Shown: positions 1 through 7,886 of the stretch, piece by piece
Layout of the letters: the number at the start of each line of letters is the position of its first letter
Numbering within the stretch: position 1 is the stretch's first letter
Source: Bacteroidota bacterium
GTDB taxonomy: Bacteria; Bacteroidota; Bacteroidia; Bacteroidales; P3
Assembly: GCA_023415495.1 (NCBI GenBank)
Contig: JAEZKK010000026.1
Coordinates: forward strand, 1 to 45,446
Direction of reading: 5' to 3'
DNA length: 45,446 nucleotides
The notes under the pieces: generated by a model
What the model was told of the DNA's origin: nothing
The model's database searches: none
The model's input: only the letters and a program-made list of their open reading frames with translations
Made by a program: the position numbers and the translations under genes

Positions 1-472
1 CAATGTAATCAGACAAACTAATAGTCCATTTTTTCCAAACATCTGTTATTTGATTATTAGGTGTAGATGTAAAAGAAGGAGAAATATGTAATAATGTAGT
101 TGTATCGAAAGAGGTTACATTATTATCAGTTGTAGACACTAAGATTTTTAAGAAAGTTTGGTCGAAAGTACTTGATAAAACACTCATTCTCGCCCAAAAA
201 CTAATAGAGTCTGTTAGGGAATTAATTACTAATTTTGGAGTAATCATGTAGTTAATAGATCCACTCGAATTGTAATTTGTAAATGCACAAGCACTTCCAC
301 TTTGAGAGTATGATGTGCTACGTGTCCATGGTGTTGATGGTCCTAATGTGTTTACAATCATCCAGTCATCTGGAGGGAATGTGGTGCTTTCGAATCCTTC
401 ACTTAATGTGGTTTGCGACCACCCTTGAATGGCAAAAATCGTTGCCATTAGAAAAAATAATAGTTTTTTCAT
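1..472 (-). CDS. Secreted adhesin-like protein, N-terminal part (runs off left edge)
   Basis: Reading the minus strand from the ATG at 472 gives an open frame to the window edge. It starts MKKLLFFLMATIFAIQGWSQ, a Sec signal peptide with a probable cut after the Ser-Gln. The mature protein begins TTLSEGFESTTFPPDDWMI, the usual opening of 'choice-of-anchor J' / cleaved-adhesin jelly-roll domains (GFE..FPP.GW). In Bacteroidota these are carbohydrate- or surface-binding modules, often in proteins exported by the type IX system with a C-terminal sorting domain. The C-terminus is outside the window, so the export route is inference. A promoter lies at 584-615, giving a 5' leader of roughly 100 nt that holds a 7-bp hairpin (498-513). 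About 157 residues are visible. Confidence 0.8.
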   Translation of the reverse strand, partial: MKKLLFFLMATIFAIQGWSQTTLSEGFESTTFPPDDWMIVNTLGPSTPWTRSTSYSQSGSACAFTNYNSSGSINYMITPKLVINSLTDSISFWARMSVLSSTFDQTFLKILVSTTDNNVTSFDTTTLLHISPSFTSTPNNQITDVWKKWTISLSDYI

Positions 473-583
473 GGTTCATTTGTTTTGATTAGACATGGTT
501 CATAAATATGAACAATTTATAATTTAATTAATTGTTTTTGTCAATATAGAATAAATAACAAATTTATATTTATTTCTAAGGTG

Positions 584-615
584 CAAATGTAGAGAATTTA
601 ATTTAGAATACCAAA
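584..615 (-). promoter_or_regulatory. Bacteroidota-type promoter for the adhesin-like gene
   Basis: On the minus strand TTTG (612-615) is followed after 20 bp by TACATTTG (584-591). This matches the -33 TTG / -7 TAnnTTTG consensus of the Bacteroidota housekeeping sigma factor. The predicted start of transcription is near 579, about 105 nt before the ATG at 472. Confidence 0.65.
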
Positions 616-709
616 TAAAAAATACACAAATAGAAATAGGATTAATTTAAAAACCAGTTAATCAATATGCTAAATGAGATATAAATAATTTAATTAGTTA
701 TTAGTTTCT

Positions 710-1417
710 CTATATCAGTCCGTTTTCTGCGAAGGAATAATAAGCTTGGTTGGTTACTATTATGTGGTCTAAGGTTTGAATAGATAATATTTTAGATGCT
801 TGAGAGATTCTTTCTGTTATTATTTTATCACTATTGCTTGGTGTGATAAGCCCTGAGGGGTGGTTATGGGCAATAATTATTTTAGTACAATTATTTTCTA
901 ATACTAATTTGAATAGCTTCTTTAAGTCAATGCTTGTCTCTACCCAACCTCCTTCGCTTATGCAATGTTTCTTTACTAATCGTTGGGAATTGGAAAGTAA
1001 TAACACCCAAAAGGTTTCATATTCCAAATCTGCCATTTCGGGCAAAAGAGCTTGATAGGCAGACTTAGCATCAGATATAATAGGTTTCTCTTCAATGAAA
1101 TCAGTCTTACGGTTAGCAAGTTCAAGTGCTGCTACTATATTAATAGCTTTAGCTTCTCCTATACCCTTGAAATTATTCATTAAATCATTATAATTAAGTT
1201 TAGTGAGTTCGGCAATATTATTATTTACGGAATTAAGTATTCTCTGAGATAATTCTACTGCTGTTTCTTCTCTATTTCCCGAACCTATTATAATAGCTAA
1301 TAATTCTGCATTAGTAAGCTTTTTCTTTCCTAAATGCATTAGTTTTTCTCTTGGTCTGTCCTCTTCTGCCCATTCTTTTATTGTCAAGCTTTTGGGAGAG
1401 TTTTTCTCTTCATACAT
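710..1417 (-). CDS. radC: RadC family JAB1/MPN-domain protein
   Basis: This 235-residue protein has the full RadC (UPF0758) architecture. The N-terminal part opens with IKEWAEEDRPREKL and has a helix-hairpin-helix-like stretch (FKGIGEAKA, about residues 83-91). The C-terminal JAB1/MPN metalloprotease-like domain carries the metal motif His184-x-His186 with Asp197 (AHNHPSG, then SNSD). RadC was named for DNA repair, but that role is doubtful and the true substrate is unknown. The gene stands alone, divergent from the rplM operon, with its own promoter at 1456-1486. Length is normal for the family and no key residue is missing. Confidence 0.93.
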   Translation of the reverse strand: MYEEKNSPKSLTIKEWAEEDRPREKLMHLGKKKLTNAELLAIIIGSGNREETAVELSQRILNSVNNNIAELTKLNYNDLMNNFKGIGEAKAINIVAALELANRKTDFIEEKPIISDAKSAYQALLPEMADLEYETFWVLLLSNSQRLVKKHCISEGGWVETSIDLKKLFKLVLENNCTKIIIAHNHPSGLITPSNSDKIITERISQASKILSIQTLDHIIVTNQAYYSFAENGLI

Positions 1418-1455
1418 ATAATTAGAGTATTTTTGATATTGGCTTAATTACCAAG

Positions 1456-1486
1456 CAAAAGTAATAAATAATATAATTAGAACAAA
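1456..1486 (-). promoter_or_regulatory. Promoter of radC
   Basis: On the minus strand TTTG (1483-1486) is followed after 19 bp by TACTTTTG (1456-1463). Both boxes match the Bacteroidota consensus and lie about 40 bp upstream of the radC ATG. Confidence 0.65.
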
Positions 1487-1512
1487 AAAATATAGATTTT
1501 AGTTCTAAATTC

Positions 1513-1542
1513 TTGGAAATAAAATAAAAGGTTGTATCTTTG
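1513..1542 (+). promoter_or_regulatory. Promoter of the rplM operon
   Basis: TTG (1513-1515) and TATCTTTG (1535-1542), 19 bp apart, match the Bacteroidota promoter. The predicted transcript starts near 1547, leaving a long leader of about 180 nt before rplM. Confidence 0.75.
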
Positions 1543-1547
1543 CAGAC

Positions 1548-1729
1548 CCAAAACCTGGGATAGGTGCTTCCAATTTATATCTATTCCCAAGTTTGAAACA
1601 AAAGTAAATCAATGTATTAATATATTCTAATTGCCCGTTGGAATCGTATATTAATGCTGAGAATTTTGGGTATTTTCTCTTTTAATTAAGAGGGGATAAT
1701 TAAGGTTTTTTTAAACATAAAAGTAAAAA
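1548..1729 (+). ncRNA. Candidate ribosomal-protein leader (L13 autoregulatory leader)
   Basis: The roughly 180-nt untranslated leader of rplM is rich in structure. AAACCTGGGATAG (from about 1551) can pair with CTATTCCCAAGTTT (ending about 1595) to close a large stem-loop. A second short helix CTCTT/AAGAG flanks TTAATT just upstream of the start. Bacteroidia are known to carry structured leaders upstream of L13 through which the protein represses its own operon. Position and size fit, but I identify it from context and hand-drawn helices only. Confidence 0.5.
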
Positions 1730-2185
1730 ATGAATACGTTAAGTTACAAAACAGTATCTGCTAACAAACAAACTGTTCAAAAAGAATGGATAGTAATTGA
1801 TGCAGAGAACCAAGTGTTAGGACGTTTAGCTACAAGAGTGGCAAATGTGTTAAGAGGCAAACATAAGCCATCTTTTACTCCACATGTTGATTGTGGAGAT
1901 AATGTTATTATTATCAATGCTGATAAGATTCGTCTTACAGGTAATAAGCTAACAGAAAAAGTATATGTACGTCATACAGGATATCCTGGTGGACAACGTT
2001 TTACTACTCCTAAAGAGTTATTAGCAAAATTCCCAATTAGAATAATTGAACATGCTGTAAAGGGAATGCTACCTAAGAATAAATTAGGTGCTCAACTTTA
2101 CAAAAATCTTTATGTATATGCAGGAACAGAGCATAAGCATGAGGCTCAACAACCAAAATTAGTTAATTTAAATTCAATTAGATAA
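1730..2185 (+). CDS. rplM: 50S ribosomal protein L13
   Basis: This 151-residue protein is a full-length bacterial L13, a primary 23S rRNA binder. Recognisable blocks are the WIVIDAENQVLGRLAT opening, the LRGKHKPSFTPHVDCGD segment and the AVKGMLPKNKLGAQLYKNLYVYAG block near the C-terminus. It is the first gene of the operon and is followed 4 bp later by rpsI, the universal L13-S9 pair. The start was chosen because the ATG directly follows the leader and because the 18 extra N-terminal residues before WIVIDAE are normal in Bacteroidota. Confidence 0.98.
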   Translation: MNTLSYKTVSANKQTVQKEWIVIDAENQVLGRLATRVANVLRGKHKPSFTPHVDCGDNVIIINADKIRLTGNKLTEKVYVRHTGYPGGQRFTTPKELLAKFPIRIIEHAVKGMLPKNKLGAQLYKNLYVYAGTEHKHEAQQPKLVNLNSIR

Positions 2186-2189
2186 TAAG

Positions 2190-2576
2190 ATGGAAGTAAT
2201 AAACACTATAGGAAGAAGAAAATGTGCTGTTGCTAGAATCTATATGACAGCAGGCAATGGTAATATTACTGTTAATGGAAGAGATTATAAAGAATATTTT
2301 CCAACAGCACCTTTACAATACATCTGTCGTCAATCATTTGAAGTGATTGGAGCTTTAGAGCAATATGATGTAAAAGCTAATCTTGATGGAGGTGGTATTA
2401 CAGGTCAAGCTGAAGCCCTAAGAATGGCAATAGCAAGAGCTTTATGCGAGATTAATCTTGAAGACCGATCGGCTTTAAAGGCAAAAGGTTTATTGAAGAG
2501 AGACCCTCGTATGGTTGAAAGAAAGAAACCAGGTCAAAAGAAAGCACGTAAGCGTTTCCAATTCAGCAAACGTTAG
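2190..2576 (+). CDS. rpsI: 30S ribosomal protein S9
   Basis: This 128-residue protein is bacterial S9. It starts MEVINTIGRRKCAVARI, carries the GGGITGQAEALRMAIARAL motif and ends in the basic tail KKARKRFQFSKR. The final Ser-Lys-Arg reaches the P-site tRNA in the ribosome. It is co-transcribed with rplM upstream. The 107-bp gap to rpsB is longer than the other gaps in the operon. Confidence 0.98.
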   Translation: MEVINTIGRRKCAVARIYMTAGNGNITVNGRDYKEYFPTAPLQYICRQSFEVIGALEQYDVKANLDGGGITGQAEALRMAIARALCEINLEDRSALKAKGLLKRDPRMVERKKPGQKKARKRFQFSKR

Positions 2577-2683
2577 TCGCTTGGGTATGGTTTAGTATCC
2601 AAATTGGTAAGATTTAGATTTATAACTAACTACTTATCAATTGCATAAATTATTTAGGAAAGTAAACAAATTAAGAAACAAAG

Positions 2684-3550
2684 ATGTTAGATTTTAATGA
2701 AATGTTAGATGCAGGTGTTCACTTTGGACACTTGAGAAGAAAATGGAATCCAAAAATGGGTCAGTACATTTTCATGGAGAAAAATGGAATCCATATTATC
2801 GACCTTAACAAAACTGTAGAAAAAGCTGAAGAAGCTGCCTCTGCTATGAAACAAATTGCAAGAAGCGGTAAGAAGATATTATTTGTAGCAACAAAGAAAC
2901 AAGCAAAAGAAGTAGTATCGGAATTAGTTAGTCAAACTAATATGCCTTTTGTAACTGAGAGATGGCCAGGCGGAATGTTGACAAATTTTGTTACCATTCG
3001 TAAGACAGTAAAAAAGATGAGTAATCTTGAGAAACTTTTAAATGAGAACAAAGATGCTAAAACAATATCAAAACGTGAGCGTCTTCAAATATCTCGTGAA
3101 AAAGCAAAATTGGAAAAGAACTTTGGTTCAATTGCCGATTTGACACGCTTACCATCTGCAGTATTTGTGGTTGACATCAACAAAGAACATATAGCTGTTG
3201 CTGAAGCAAGACGTCTTAATATACCAACCTTTGCAATGGTTGATACAAATACAAATCCAGATTTAATCGATTTCCCAATTCCTGCAAATGATGACGCATC
3301 AAAATCAATTACAATTATTGTAAAATACATGTGTGATGCAATCAAAGAAGGACTTAGCGAAAGAAAGATGGATAAGGATGCAAGAGATGCAGCTGAGGAA
3401 GTAGAGGAAAAGAATGAAAGATTAGCAGCAGAACTTTTGGATGACGAAGTAGATGAAACTAAAAAAGGAGAATCGAAAGTTAAGAAAGTAAAAGCTGTTA
3501 CTGAGGATACAGATAAAAGACCTCGCAAACCAATAGCAAAAAAGAAATAA
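2684..3550 (+). CDS. rpsB: 30S ribosomal protein S2
   Basis: The 288-residue product has the complete S2 fold: LDAGVHFGHLRRKWNPKM at the start, the ERWPGGMLTNF motif in the middle and the FPIPANDDASKSI segment near residue 200. After about residue 225 comes a charged tail rich in Glu and Lys (DAAEEVEEKNERLAAELLDD, then a run of Lys) that goes beyond the core fold. Acidic/basic tails of this kind are common in Bacteroidota S2. The gene is followed 33 bp later by tsf, the conserved rpsB-tsf pair. Confidence 0.98.
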   Translation: MLDFNEMLDAGVHFGHLRRKWNPKMGQYIFMEKNGIHIIDLNKTVEKAEEAASAMKQIARSGKKILFVATKKQAKEVVSELVSQTNMPFVTERWPGGMLTNFVTIRKTVKKMSNLEKLLNENKDAKTISKRERLQISREKAKLEKNFGSIADLTRLPSAVFVVDINKEHIAVAEARRLNIPTFAMVDTNTNPDLIDFPIPANDDASKSITIIVKYMCDAIKEGLSERKMDKDARDAAEEVEEKNERLAAELLDDEVDETKKGESKVKKVKAVTEDTDKRPRKPIAKKK

Positions 3551-3583
3551 ATTATATTTATTAACGATTAATTCTAAAAGAAT

Positions 3584-4411
3584 ATGGCAAATATAACTGC
3601 TGCAATGGTTAATGAGCTTCGTCAAAGAACTGGCGTAGGGATGATGGATTGCAAAAAAGCATTACAGGAATGCGATGCTGATATGGAAAAAGCAATTGAT
3701 TACCTTCGTCAAAAAGGACAAAAATTAGCTTCAAAACGTGCAGATAGAGATGCAAGTGAAGGATGTATATTATCTCTTGCAAGCGAAGATAAAACCTTTG
3801 CCTCTGTATTAAAATTAAATTGTGAAACTGACTTTGTTGCAATAAACGAAGACTTTGTAAACTTTGCAAGAATGATTTTAAATGCTGCAGTGGCATCGAG
3901 AGTTAAAACCCCAGAGCAAGTAAATGCTTTAGTAATAGACGGAAATACTGTTGAGAATTTAATTATCGACCAAGTTGCAAAAATTGGAGAAAAGATTGAA
4001 ATCTCAGCTTATGAGTGTATCGAAGCACCAGCTGCTTATGCTTATATCCACCCAGGTAACCGTTTAGCTACAATAGTAGGTCTTAGCAAACCAGGATTTG
4101 ATGAACAAGGAAAAGATGTTGCGATGCAAGTTGCGGCAATGGCTCCTGTTGCATTGACTAAGGATGCTGTTTCTGCTGAAATCATAGAAAGAGAAATGGA
4201 AGTTTACCGTGGACAAATCCGTGAGGAAGGCAAACCAGAAAACATGGTTGAAAAGATTGCTGAAGGAAAATTGAATAAATTCTTTAAGGAAAGCACTCTA
4301 TTGAGTCAAGATTTTATCAAAGATTCAAAAAAGAATGTAGAACAATACTTAAAAGATTCTGACAAGGATTTAACAGTAACTGGATTCTCACGTTTAATAC
4401 TTGGTGAATAA
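3584..4411 (+). CDS. tsf: Translation elongation factor Ts
   Basis: EF-Ts exchanges GDP for GTP on EF-Tu. The 275-residue protein has the N-terminal UBA-like domain with VNELRQRTGVGMMDCKKAL and the signature NCETDFVAINEDFVNFA, whose TDFVA contacts EF-Tu. Two core subdomains follow, ending in the helix KFFKESTLLSQDFIKDSKK and a short C-terminal module. It is the last gene of the rplM-rpsI-rpsB-tsf unit, with a strong terminator directly after it (4444-4482). Confidence 0.98.
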   Translation: MANITAAMVNELRQRTGVGMMDCKKALQECDADMEKAIDYLRQKGQKLASKRADRDASEGCILSLASEDKTFASVLKLNCETDFVAINEDFVNFARMILNAAVASRVKTPEQVNALVIDGNTVENLIIDQVAKIGEKIEISAYECIEAPAAYAYIHPGNRLATIVGLSKPGFDEQGKDVAMQVAAMAPVALTKDAVSAEIIEREMEVYRGQIREEGKPENMVEKIAEGKLNKFFKESTLLSQDFIKDSKKNVEQYLKDSDKDLTVTGFSRLILGE

Positions 4412-4443
4412 TTAAGTTTAGTAACTTGAACCAATAAATATAG

Positions 4444-4482
4444 ATAGTGGATAGTTTTAAAAAGCTATTCACTATTTTTTTA
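4444..4482 (+). terminator. Rho-independent terminator after tsf
   Basis: ATAGTGGATAG (4444-4454) pairs with CTATTCACTAT (4465-4475) in an 11-bp stem with one G-T pair, followed by a run of T. It sits between tsf and ksgA, so ksgA probably has separate or read-through transcription. Confidence 0.85.
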
Positions 4483-4486
4483 GCAT

Positions 4487-5254
4487 ATGAATTTAGTAAA
4501 ACCAAAGAAACACTTAGGTCAGCACTTTTTAAAGGATGAGTCCATAGCAAGGAGAATTGCAGAGGAGGTTTCCGATACTTCTAAAAACGTTTTAGAGATA
4601 GGACCGGGAATGGGAGTATTGACAAAATATCTTTTGAAAAGAGAGAGCATTAAAGATCTAAGAGTAGTAGAGATAGATAGAGAATCAGTCGAGTATTTGA
4701 ATAACAACTACCCAGAGCTAAGGAATAAGATTTATAGTGAGGATTTCCTAAGGATGAACCTAAAGGAAGTATTTAATGAGAACTACACAATTTGTGGAAA
4801 CTTCCCTTATAATATATCTTCTCAAATACTATTTAAAGTGTTTGACAATAAATCCTTAGTCGATGAAGTGGTGGGAATGTTCCAGAAAGAAGTAGCTCAA
4901 AGAGTTGCTTCCGAGCCTGGTAATAAGGTTTATGGTATATTAAGCGTTTTACTAAGAGCATACTATGATATTGAATATCTTTTTACAGTCGATGAGGATG
5001 TATTCTTTCCCCCTCCAAAGGTAAAATCCGGAGTAATTAGGTTAAAGAGAAATAATATAGAGAAGATAGATTGTGATGAGGCATTATTTCTAAAAGTTGT
5101 AAAAACAGGGTTTAATCAAAGGAGAAAGATGTTGCGTTCTTCTCTAAAGCCTCTTAATATGGATTTGTCCAATGTCCCACAAGAATTATTATCAAAACGA
5201 GCTGAGCAATTATCAGTAAATGACTTTATATATCTAACAAATCAAATAAAATAA
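4487..5254 (+). CDS. rsmA: 16S rRNA dimethyladenosine transferase
   Basis: RsmA (KsgA) uses S-adenosylmethionine to dimethylate two adjacent adenines in helix 45 of 16S rRNA during late 30S assembly. The 255-residue protein shows PKKHLGQHFLKD at the start, the SAM-binding loop EIGPGMGVLT (about residues 37-46) and the catalytic NFPY motif (105-108) in GNFPYNISSQ. The segment FFPPPKVKSGVIRL and a small C-terminal helical domain complete it. It follows the tsf terminator by a few bases, and mntP begins one base after its stop, so the two are probably co-transcribed. Confidence 0.97.
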   Translation: MNLVKPKKHLGQHFLKDESIARRIAEEVSDTSKNVLEIGPGMGVLTKYLLKRESIKDLRVVEIDRESVEYLNNNYPELRNKIYSEDFLRMNLKEVFNENYTICGNFPYNISSQILFKVFDNKSLVDEVVGMFQKEVAQRVASEPGNKVYGILSVLLRAYYDIEYLFTVDEDVFFPPPKVKSGVIRLKRNNIEKIDCDEALFLKVVKTGFNQRRKMLRSSLKPLNMDLSNVPQELLSKRAEQLSVNDFIYLTNQIK

Positions 5255-5255
5255 A

Positions 5256-5840
5256 ATGACAAGTTTTATAATATCAGCATTATTACTTGGAATAGCCCTT
5301 TCGATGGACTCCTTTGCAGTAAGCATAACATGTGGCTTACAACGCTCCATGTGCAGAAGAAGAGGATTAGTCATGGCATTGAGTTTTGCTCTTTTTCAAG
5401 GTGTATTACCAGTTTTAGGAGCCTTATTAGGGAATATAGCAAGAGAATATGTAAGTATGATAGACCATTGGCTTGCATTTGGGCTTTTAGCAATAATTGG
5501 GATAAAAATGTTCTTAGAGGGATGGAAGTACAACCTTAAGCAAAATGTGTATGATTTTACTAAGCCCACAGTACTTTTCACCCTTGCCTTTGCAACAAGC
5601 ATAGATGCCTTTGTAGTAGGAATAGGCTTTGGAATAGAGTGGGATTTAAACAGAATACTATTAGCAGGCTTAATTATAGGATTATCAACCTTTATTTTCT
5701 CACTCTTAGGAGTATTTATGGGGATGAAAGCTTTTTTCTTTAAACCCAAACTAGCTCTAATGTTTGGAGGAGCAATACTCTTTGCCTTAGGTCTAAAGAT
5801 ATTATTAGAGCATACTATTTACAACAATTCATTAGTTTAA
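5256..5840 (+). CDS. mntP: Manganese efflux pump MntP
   Basis: This 194-residue protein consists almost wholly of membrane helices (six) and matches the MntP family (formerly DUF204). The two inverted repeats each carry a conserved acidic site, MDSFAVSI near residues 17-24 and SIDAFVVGIGFG near residue 115, which are the known metal-transport positions. It exports excess Mn2+ across the inner membrane. In other bacteria it is often under manganese-riboswitch or MntR control, but here it starts one base after the ksgA stop, with no room for a riboswitch of its own. Confidence 0.93.
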   Translation: MTSFIISALLLGIALSMDSFAVSITCGLQRSMCRRRGLVMALSFALFQGVLPVLGALLGNIAREYVSMIDHWLAFGLLAIIGIKMFLEGWKYNLKQNVYDFTKPTVLFTLAFATSIDAFVVGIGFGIEWDLNRILLAGLIIGLSTFIFSLLGVFMGMKAFFFKPKLALMFGGAILFALGLKILLEHTIYNNSLV

Positions 5841-5880
5841 TTGTTATAACTCCGATATAGCATATAATAAAAAATATAAT

Positions 5881-5888
5881 TAATTTTG
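5881..5888 (+). promoter_or_regulatory. Possible -7 box four bases before the queD start
   Basis: TAATTTTG matches TAnnTTTG and ends only four bases before the queD ATG. If used, the mRNA would begin at or next to the start codon. No good -33 TTG lies 19-21 bp upstream, so this is weak. Confidence 0.35.
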
Positions 5889-5892
5889 CTCC

Positions 5893-6333
5893 ATGAAGAT
5901 AAGATTAACAAAGGAATTTAATTTTGAGATGTCCCATGCCCTTCATAAATATGACGGACTATGCAAAAACATTCACGGACACTCATATAAACTATTTGTA
6001 TGCCTAAGAGGAGAGCCAATCCAAGATGAGAACTCATCAAAGAACGGGATGGTAATAGACTTTGGAGACCTAAAGGAAATAATATTCCAAGAGATAATAG
6101 AACCCTTCGACCATGCCTTGGTACTCAACTCTCGAAGCACATTATTAGATAAGATATCATCCAAAGATACTAAGATAATAATTACTCCTTATCAACCAAC
6201 CTGCGAGAACTTCCTCCTTGATTTCGTAGAAAGGATAAGACCAAGATTAGATAAGAACATAGAGCTTGTAAGCATTAAGCTACACGAAACCTCAACATCC
6301 TATGCTGAGTGGTATTTAGAAGATAATAAATAA
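5893..6333 (+). CDS. queD: 6-carboxytetrahydropterin synthase (QueD) / PTPS family
   Basis: QueD makes 6-carboxy-5,6,7,8-tetrahydropterin from dihydroneopterin triphosphate, the second step of queuosine and 7-deazaguanine synthesis. The 146-residue protein has the zinc ligands His15, His28 and His30 (MSHALH and NIHGHSYKL) and the catalytic Cys24 in GLCKNIHGH. The FDHALVLNSRS segment, PTCENFLLDF and the closing KLHETSTSYAEW are also family landmarks. No other queuosine genes are in the window. A role in biopterin metabolism cannot be excluded from sequence alone, but the Cys-x3-HxH spacing suits QueD. Confidence 0.92.
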   Translation: MKIRLTKEFNFEMSHALHKYDGLCKNIHGHSYKLFVCLRGEPIQDENSSKNGMVIDFGDLKEIIFQEIIEPFDHALVLNSRSTLLDKISSKDTKIIITPYQPTCENFLLDFVERIRPRLDKNIELVSIKLHETSTSYAEWYLEDNK

Positions 6334-6352
6334 AAAAGAATCTCAGAAGGCT

Positions 6353-7468
6353 ATGAATACTAATAAATTCCAATTCCCAACCATAGCAAAATGGATAGTA
6401 TCGGTACTAATAATCATTCTCGTACTCTATGGCATTTGGTATTTTCGCTTCCTCTTCGGATGCCTTGCAATAGCCATAGTCCTATCCTTTATGGGAAGAC
6501 CAATAATGAGGCTACTCTCTAAAATAAACATAGGCAAGTATAAGATAAATAATACAATATCAGTAAGCATAACCCTGTTACTTATAATTTCAATAATATC
6601 AACCCTAATCTATTTCTTAGTACCACTTATAATCTCTCAAGCCACAAGTTTTGCCAATTTAGATATATACCGAATAGCCGATTATTACCATGAACCCATA
6701 CTACAAGTAGAAACACTATTGCACGAGTATCAGCTAATGCCACAAGAGCTTGACTTAGAAACAATGATATCCAACCGCATACTCGAAATGTTCAATGTAT
6801 TTAACCTAACAAAATTTGCCGAAGTATTAATAGGACTAAGTGGGAATATAGTAATGGGTTTTTTTATAGTAATCTTCTTTACTTTCTTTATGCTAAAAGA
6901 CGCCTACCTGCTATATAATTTCATAATAGGTGTAACCCCAGACGAATACATCGACGAAGTAGACCACGTAATTGACAATACACGTAACCTAATATCCCGA
7001 TACTTTATAGGAATATTCTCCGAGATTCTAATAATGACAGGACTTTTAAGCATAGGATTTTATTTAGTTGGATTCTCTAATGTATTATTGGCAGCCTTTT
7101 CTGTAGCAGTAATGGTTATCCTACCCTATATAGGAGTAATCATAGGAGGAGCCTTAGGACTCACCATTATTATCACAAGCTTCCTTAGCGTAAACCCCAA
7201 TGTGGATATAGTCCCAATAATAATGAATTTCTTAATAGTCTTTGGAATAGTAAAACTAATAGACGACTTCATCCTCCAGCCCCTAATCTACTCCAAGAGC
7301 GTCAAAGCCCACCCATTAGAAGTCTTTATAGTTATCCTAATGGCAGGACAGTTAGGAGGAGTAATAGGAATGATATTAGCCATCCCAACCTACACCTTTA
7401 TAAGAATAATAGCCAAAGAATTCTTCTCCAACTGGAAGATAGTTCAAACCATTACAAAAGACATATAA
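6353..7468 (+). CDS. AI-2E family transporter (PerM/YdiK-like membrane protein)
   Basis: The 371-residue protein has about seven to eight membrane helices: two N-terminal, one near residues 75-95, a soluble stretch (IADYYHEPILQVETLLHEY) and a C-terminal cluster. It carries the family pattern PYIGVIIGGALG and KLIDDFILQPLIYSKSVKAHPLEVFIVILMAG. The family is called AI-2E after one member proposed to export autoinducer-2, while others are Na+/H+ antiporters, so the substrate here is unknown. It follows queD by 19 bp. A 12-bp sequence containing the stop codon is directly repeated 14 bp on (7464-7489). Confidence 0.88.
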   Translation: MNTNKFQFPTIAKWIVSVLIIILVLYGIWYFRFLFGCLAIAIVLSFMGRPIMRLLSKINIGKYKINNTISVSITLLLIISIISTLIYFLVPLIISQATSFANLDIYRIADYYHEPILQVETLLHEYQLMPQELDLETMISNRILEMFNVFNLTKFAEVLIGLSGNIVMGFFIVIFFTFFMLKDAYLLYNFIIGVTPDEYIDEVDHVIDNTRNLISRYFIGIFSEILIMTGLLSIGFYLVGFSNVLLAAFSVAVMVILPYIGVIIGGALGLTIIITSFLSVNPNVDIVPIIMNFLIVFGIVKLIDDFILQPLIYSKSVKAHPLEVFIVILMAGQLGGVIGMILAIPTYTFIRIIAKEFFSNWKIVQTITKDI

Positions 7469-7489
7469 CAAGAGATATATAACAAGAGA
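7464..7489 (+). repeat. Short tandem repeat across a stop codon
   Basis: TATAACAAGAGA occurs at 7464-7475 and again at 7478-7489, a 14-bp tandem duplication spanning the stop codon of the AI-2E-type gene. The second copy lies outside the coding region, so the protein is unaffected. Confidence 0.6.
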
Positions 7490-7583
7490 CATAAATAATT
7501 TAATTGAAAACATCAACGACTAATTCAATATAACTGAATCTAAAATCAACAAATAAGAGGTCATTTATTTGAATATACAACCC

Positions 7584-7685
7584 AAAAAGTCTCACTTTCT
7601 TTCCCAAAAAGTCTCACTTTTTCAGTAAAAAGTCTCACTTTTAGGGTTAAAAAGTCTCACTTTTTTGGGAAAAAAGTCTCACTTT
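7584..7685 (+). repeat. Phased palindrome array A (five copies, 21-22 bp period)
   Basis: The 15-mer AAAAAGTCTCACTTT occurs five times without a mismatch, starting at 7584, 7606, 7627, 7649 and 7671. The steps are 22, 21, 22 and 22 bp. Each copy is a dyad (AAAGT / ACTTT) around an asymmetric CTC centre, always in the same orientation. Several spacers extend the symmetry with CCC on the left or GGG on the right. Spacers are 6-7 nt and partly different. The array fills the gap between the AI-2E-type gene and the barrel protein gene at 7887, about 135 bp upstream of that gene's promoter. Confidence 0.9.
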
Positions 7686-7759
7686 TTGGGTGCTATTTAT
7701 TGTATTTTGGAGTCGTTTTTATTGATATTGCTTTTGGAAATTCAAAAGAATTGAGCATT

Positions 7760-7808
7760 TTGCACTGTGAGAGTGCAATATTATGCAAAAAACGCACTAT
7801 GAGAGTGC
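7760..7808 (+). repeat. Pair of GCACT...AGTGC inverted repeats
   Basis: GCACTGTGAGAGTGC (7762-7776) and GCACTATGAGAGTGC (7794-7808) differ at one position and are 32 bp apart. Each is a dyad with 5-7 bp arms and a 5-nt centre. The second lies about 12 bp upstream of the -33 box at 7821, which suits an operator. Read on the other strand the centre contains TCTCAC, also found in array A, but this may be chance. Confidence 0.7.
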
Positions 7809-7820
7809 AAAAATTGATGT

Positions 7821-7853
7821 TTTGTTTATTGTATTATTTAATTACTATCTTTG
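7821..7853 (+). promoter_or_regulatory. Promoter of the small barrel-protein gene
   Basis: TTTG (7821-7824) and TATCTTTG (7846-7853) are 21 bp apart. The predicted start of transcription near 7858 rules out the TTG at 7851 as a translation start and points to the ATG at 7887. Confidence 0.75.
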
Positions 7854-7886
7854 CTCTTTCTAATAACTTTTAAAAAGAGAATTATT

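Noticed and set aside
283..492. Open frame on the plus strand (69 codons)
   Set aside because: It is the shadow of the adhesin-like gene on the minus strand, which has a signal peptide and a promoter.
3085..3528. 147-codon open frame opposite rpsB
   Set aside because: It is Ser-rich low-complexity translation of the reverse of the S2 coding region, with no promoter.
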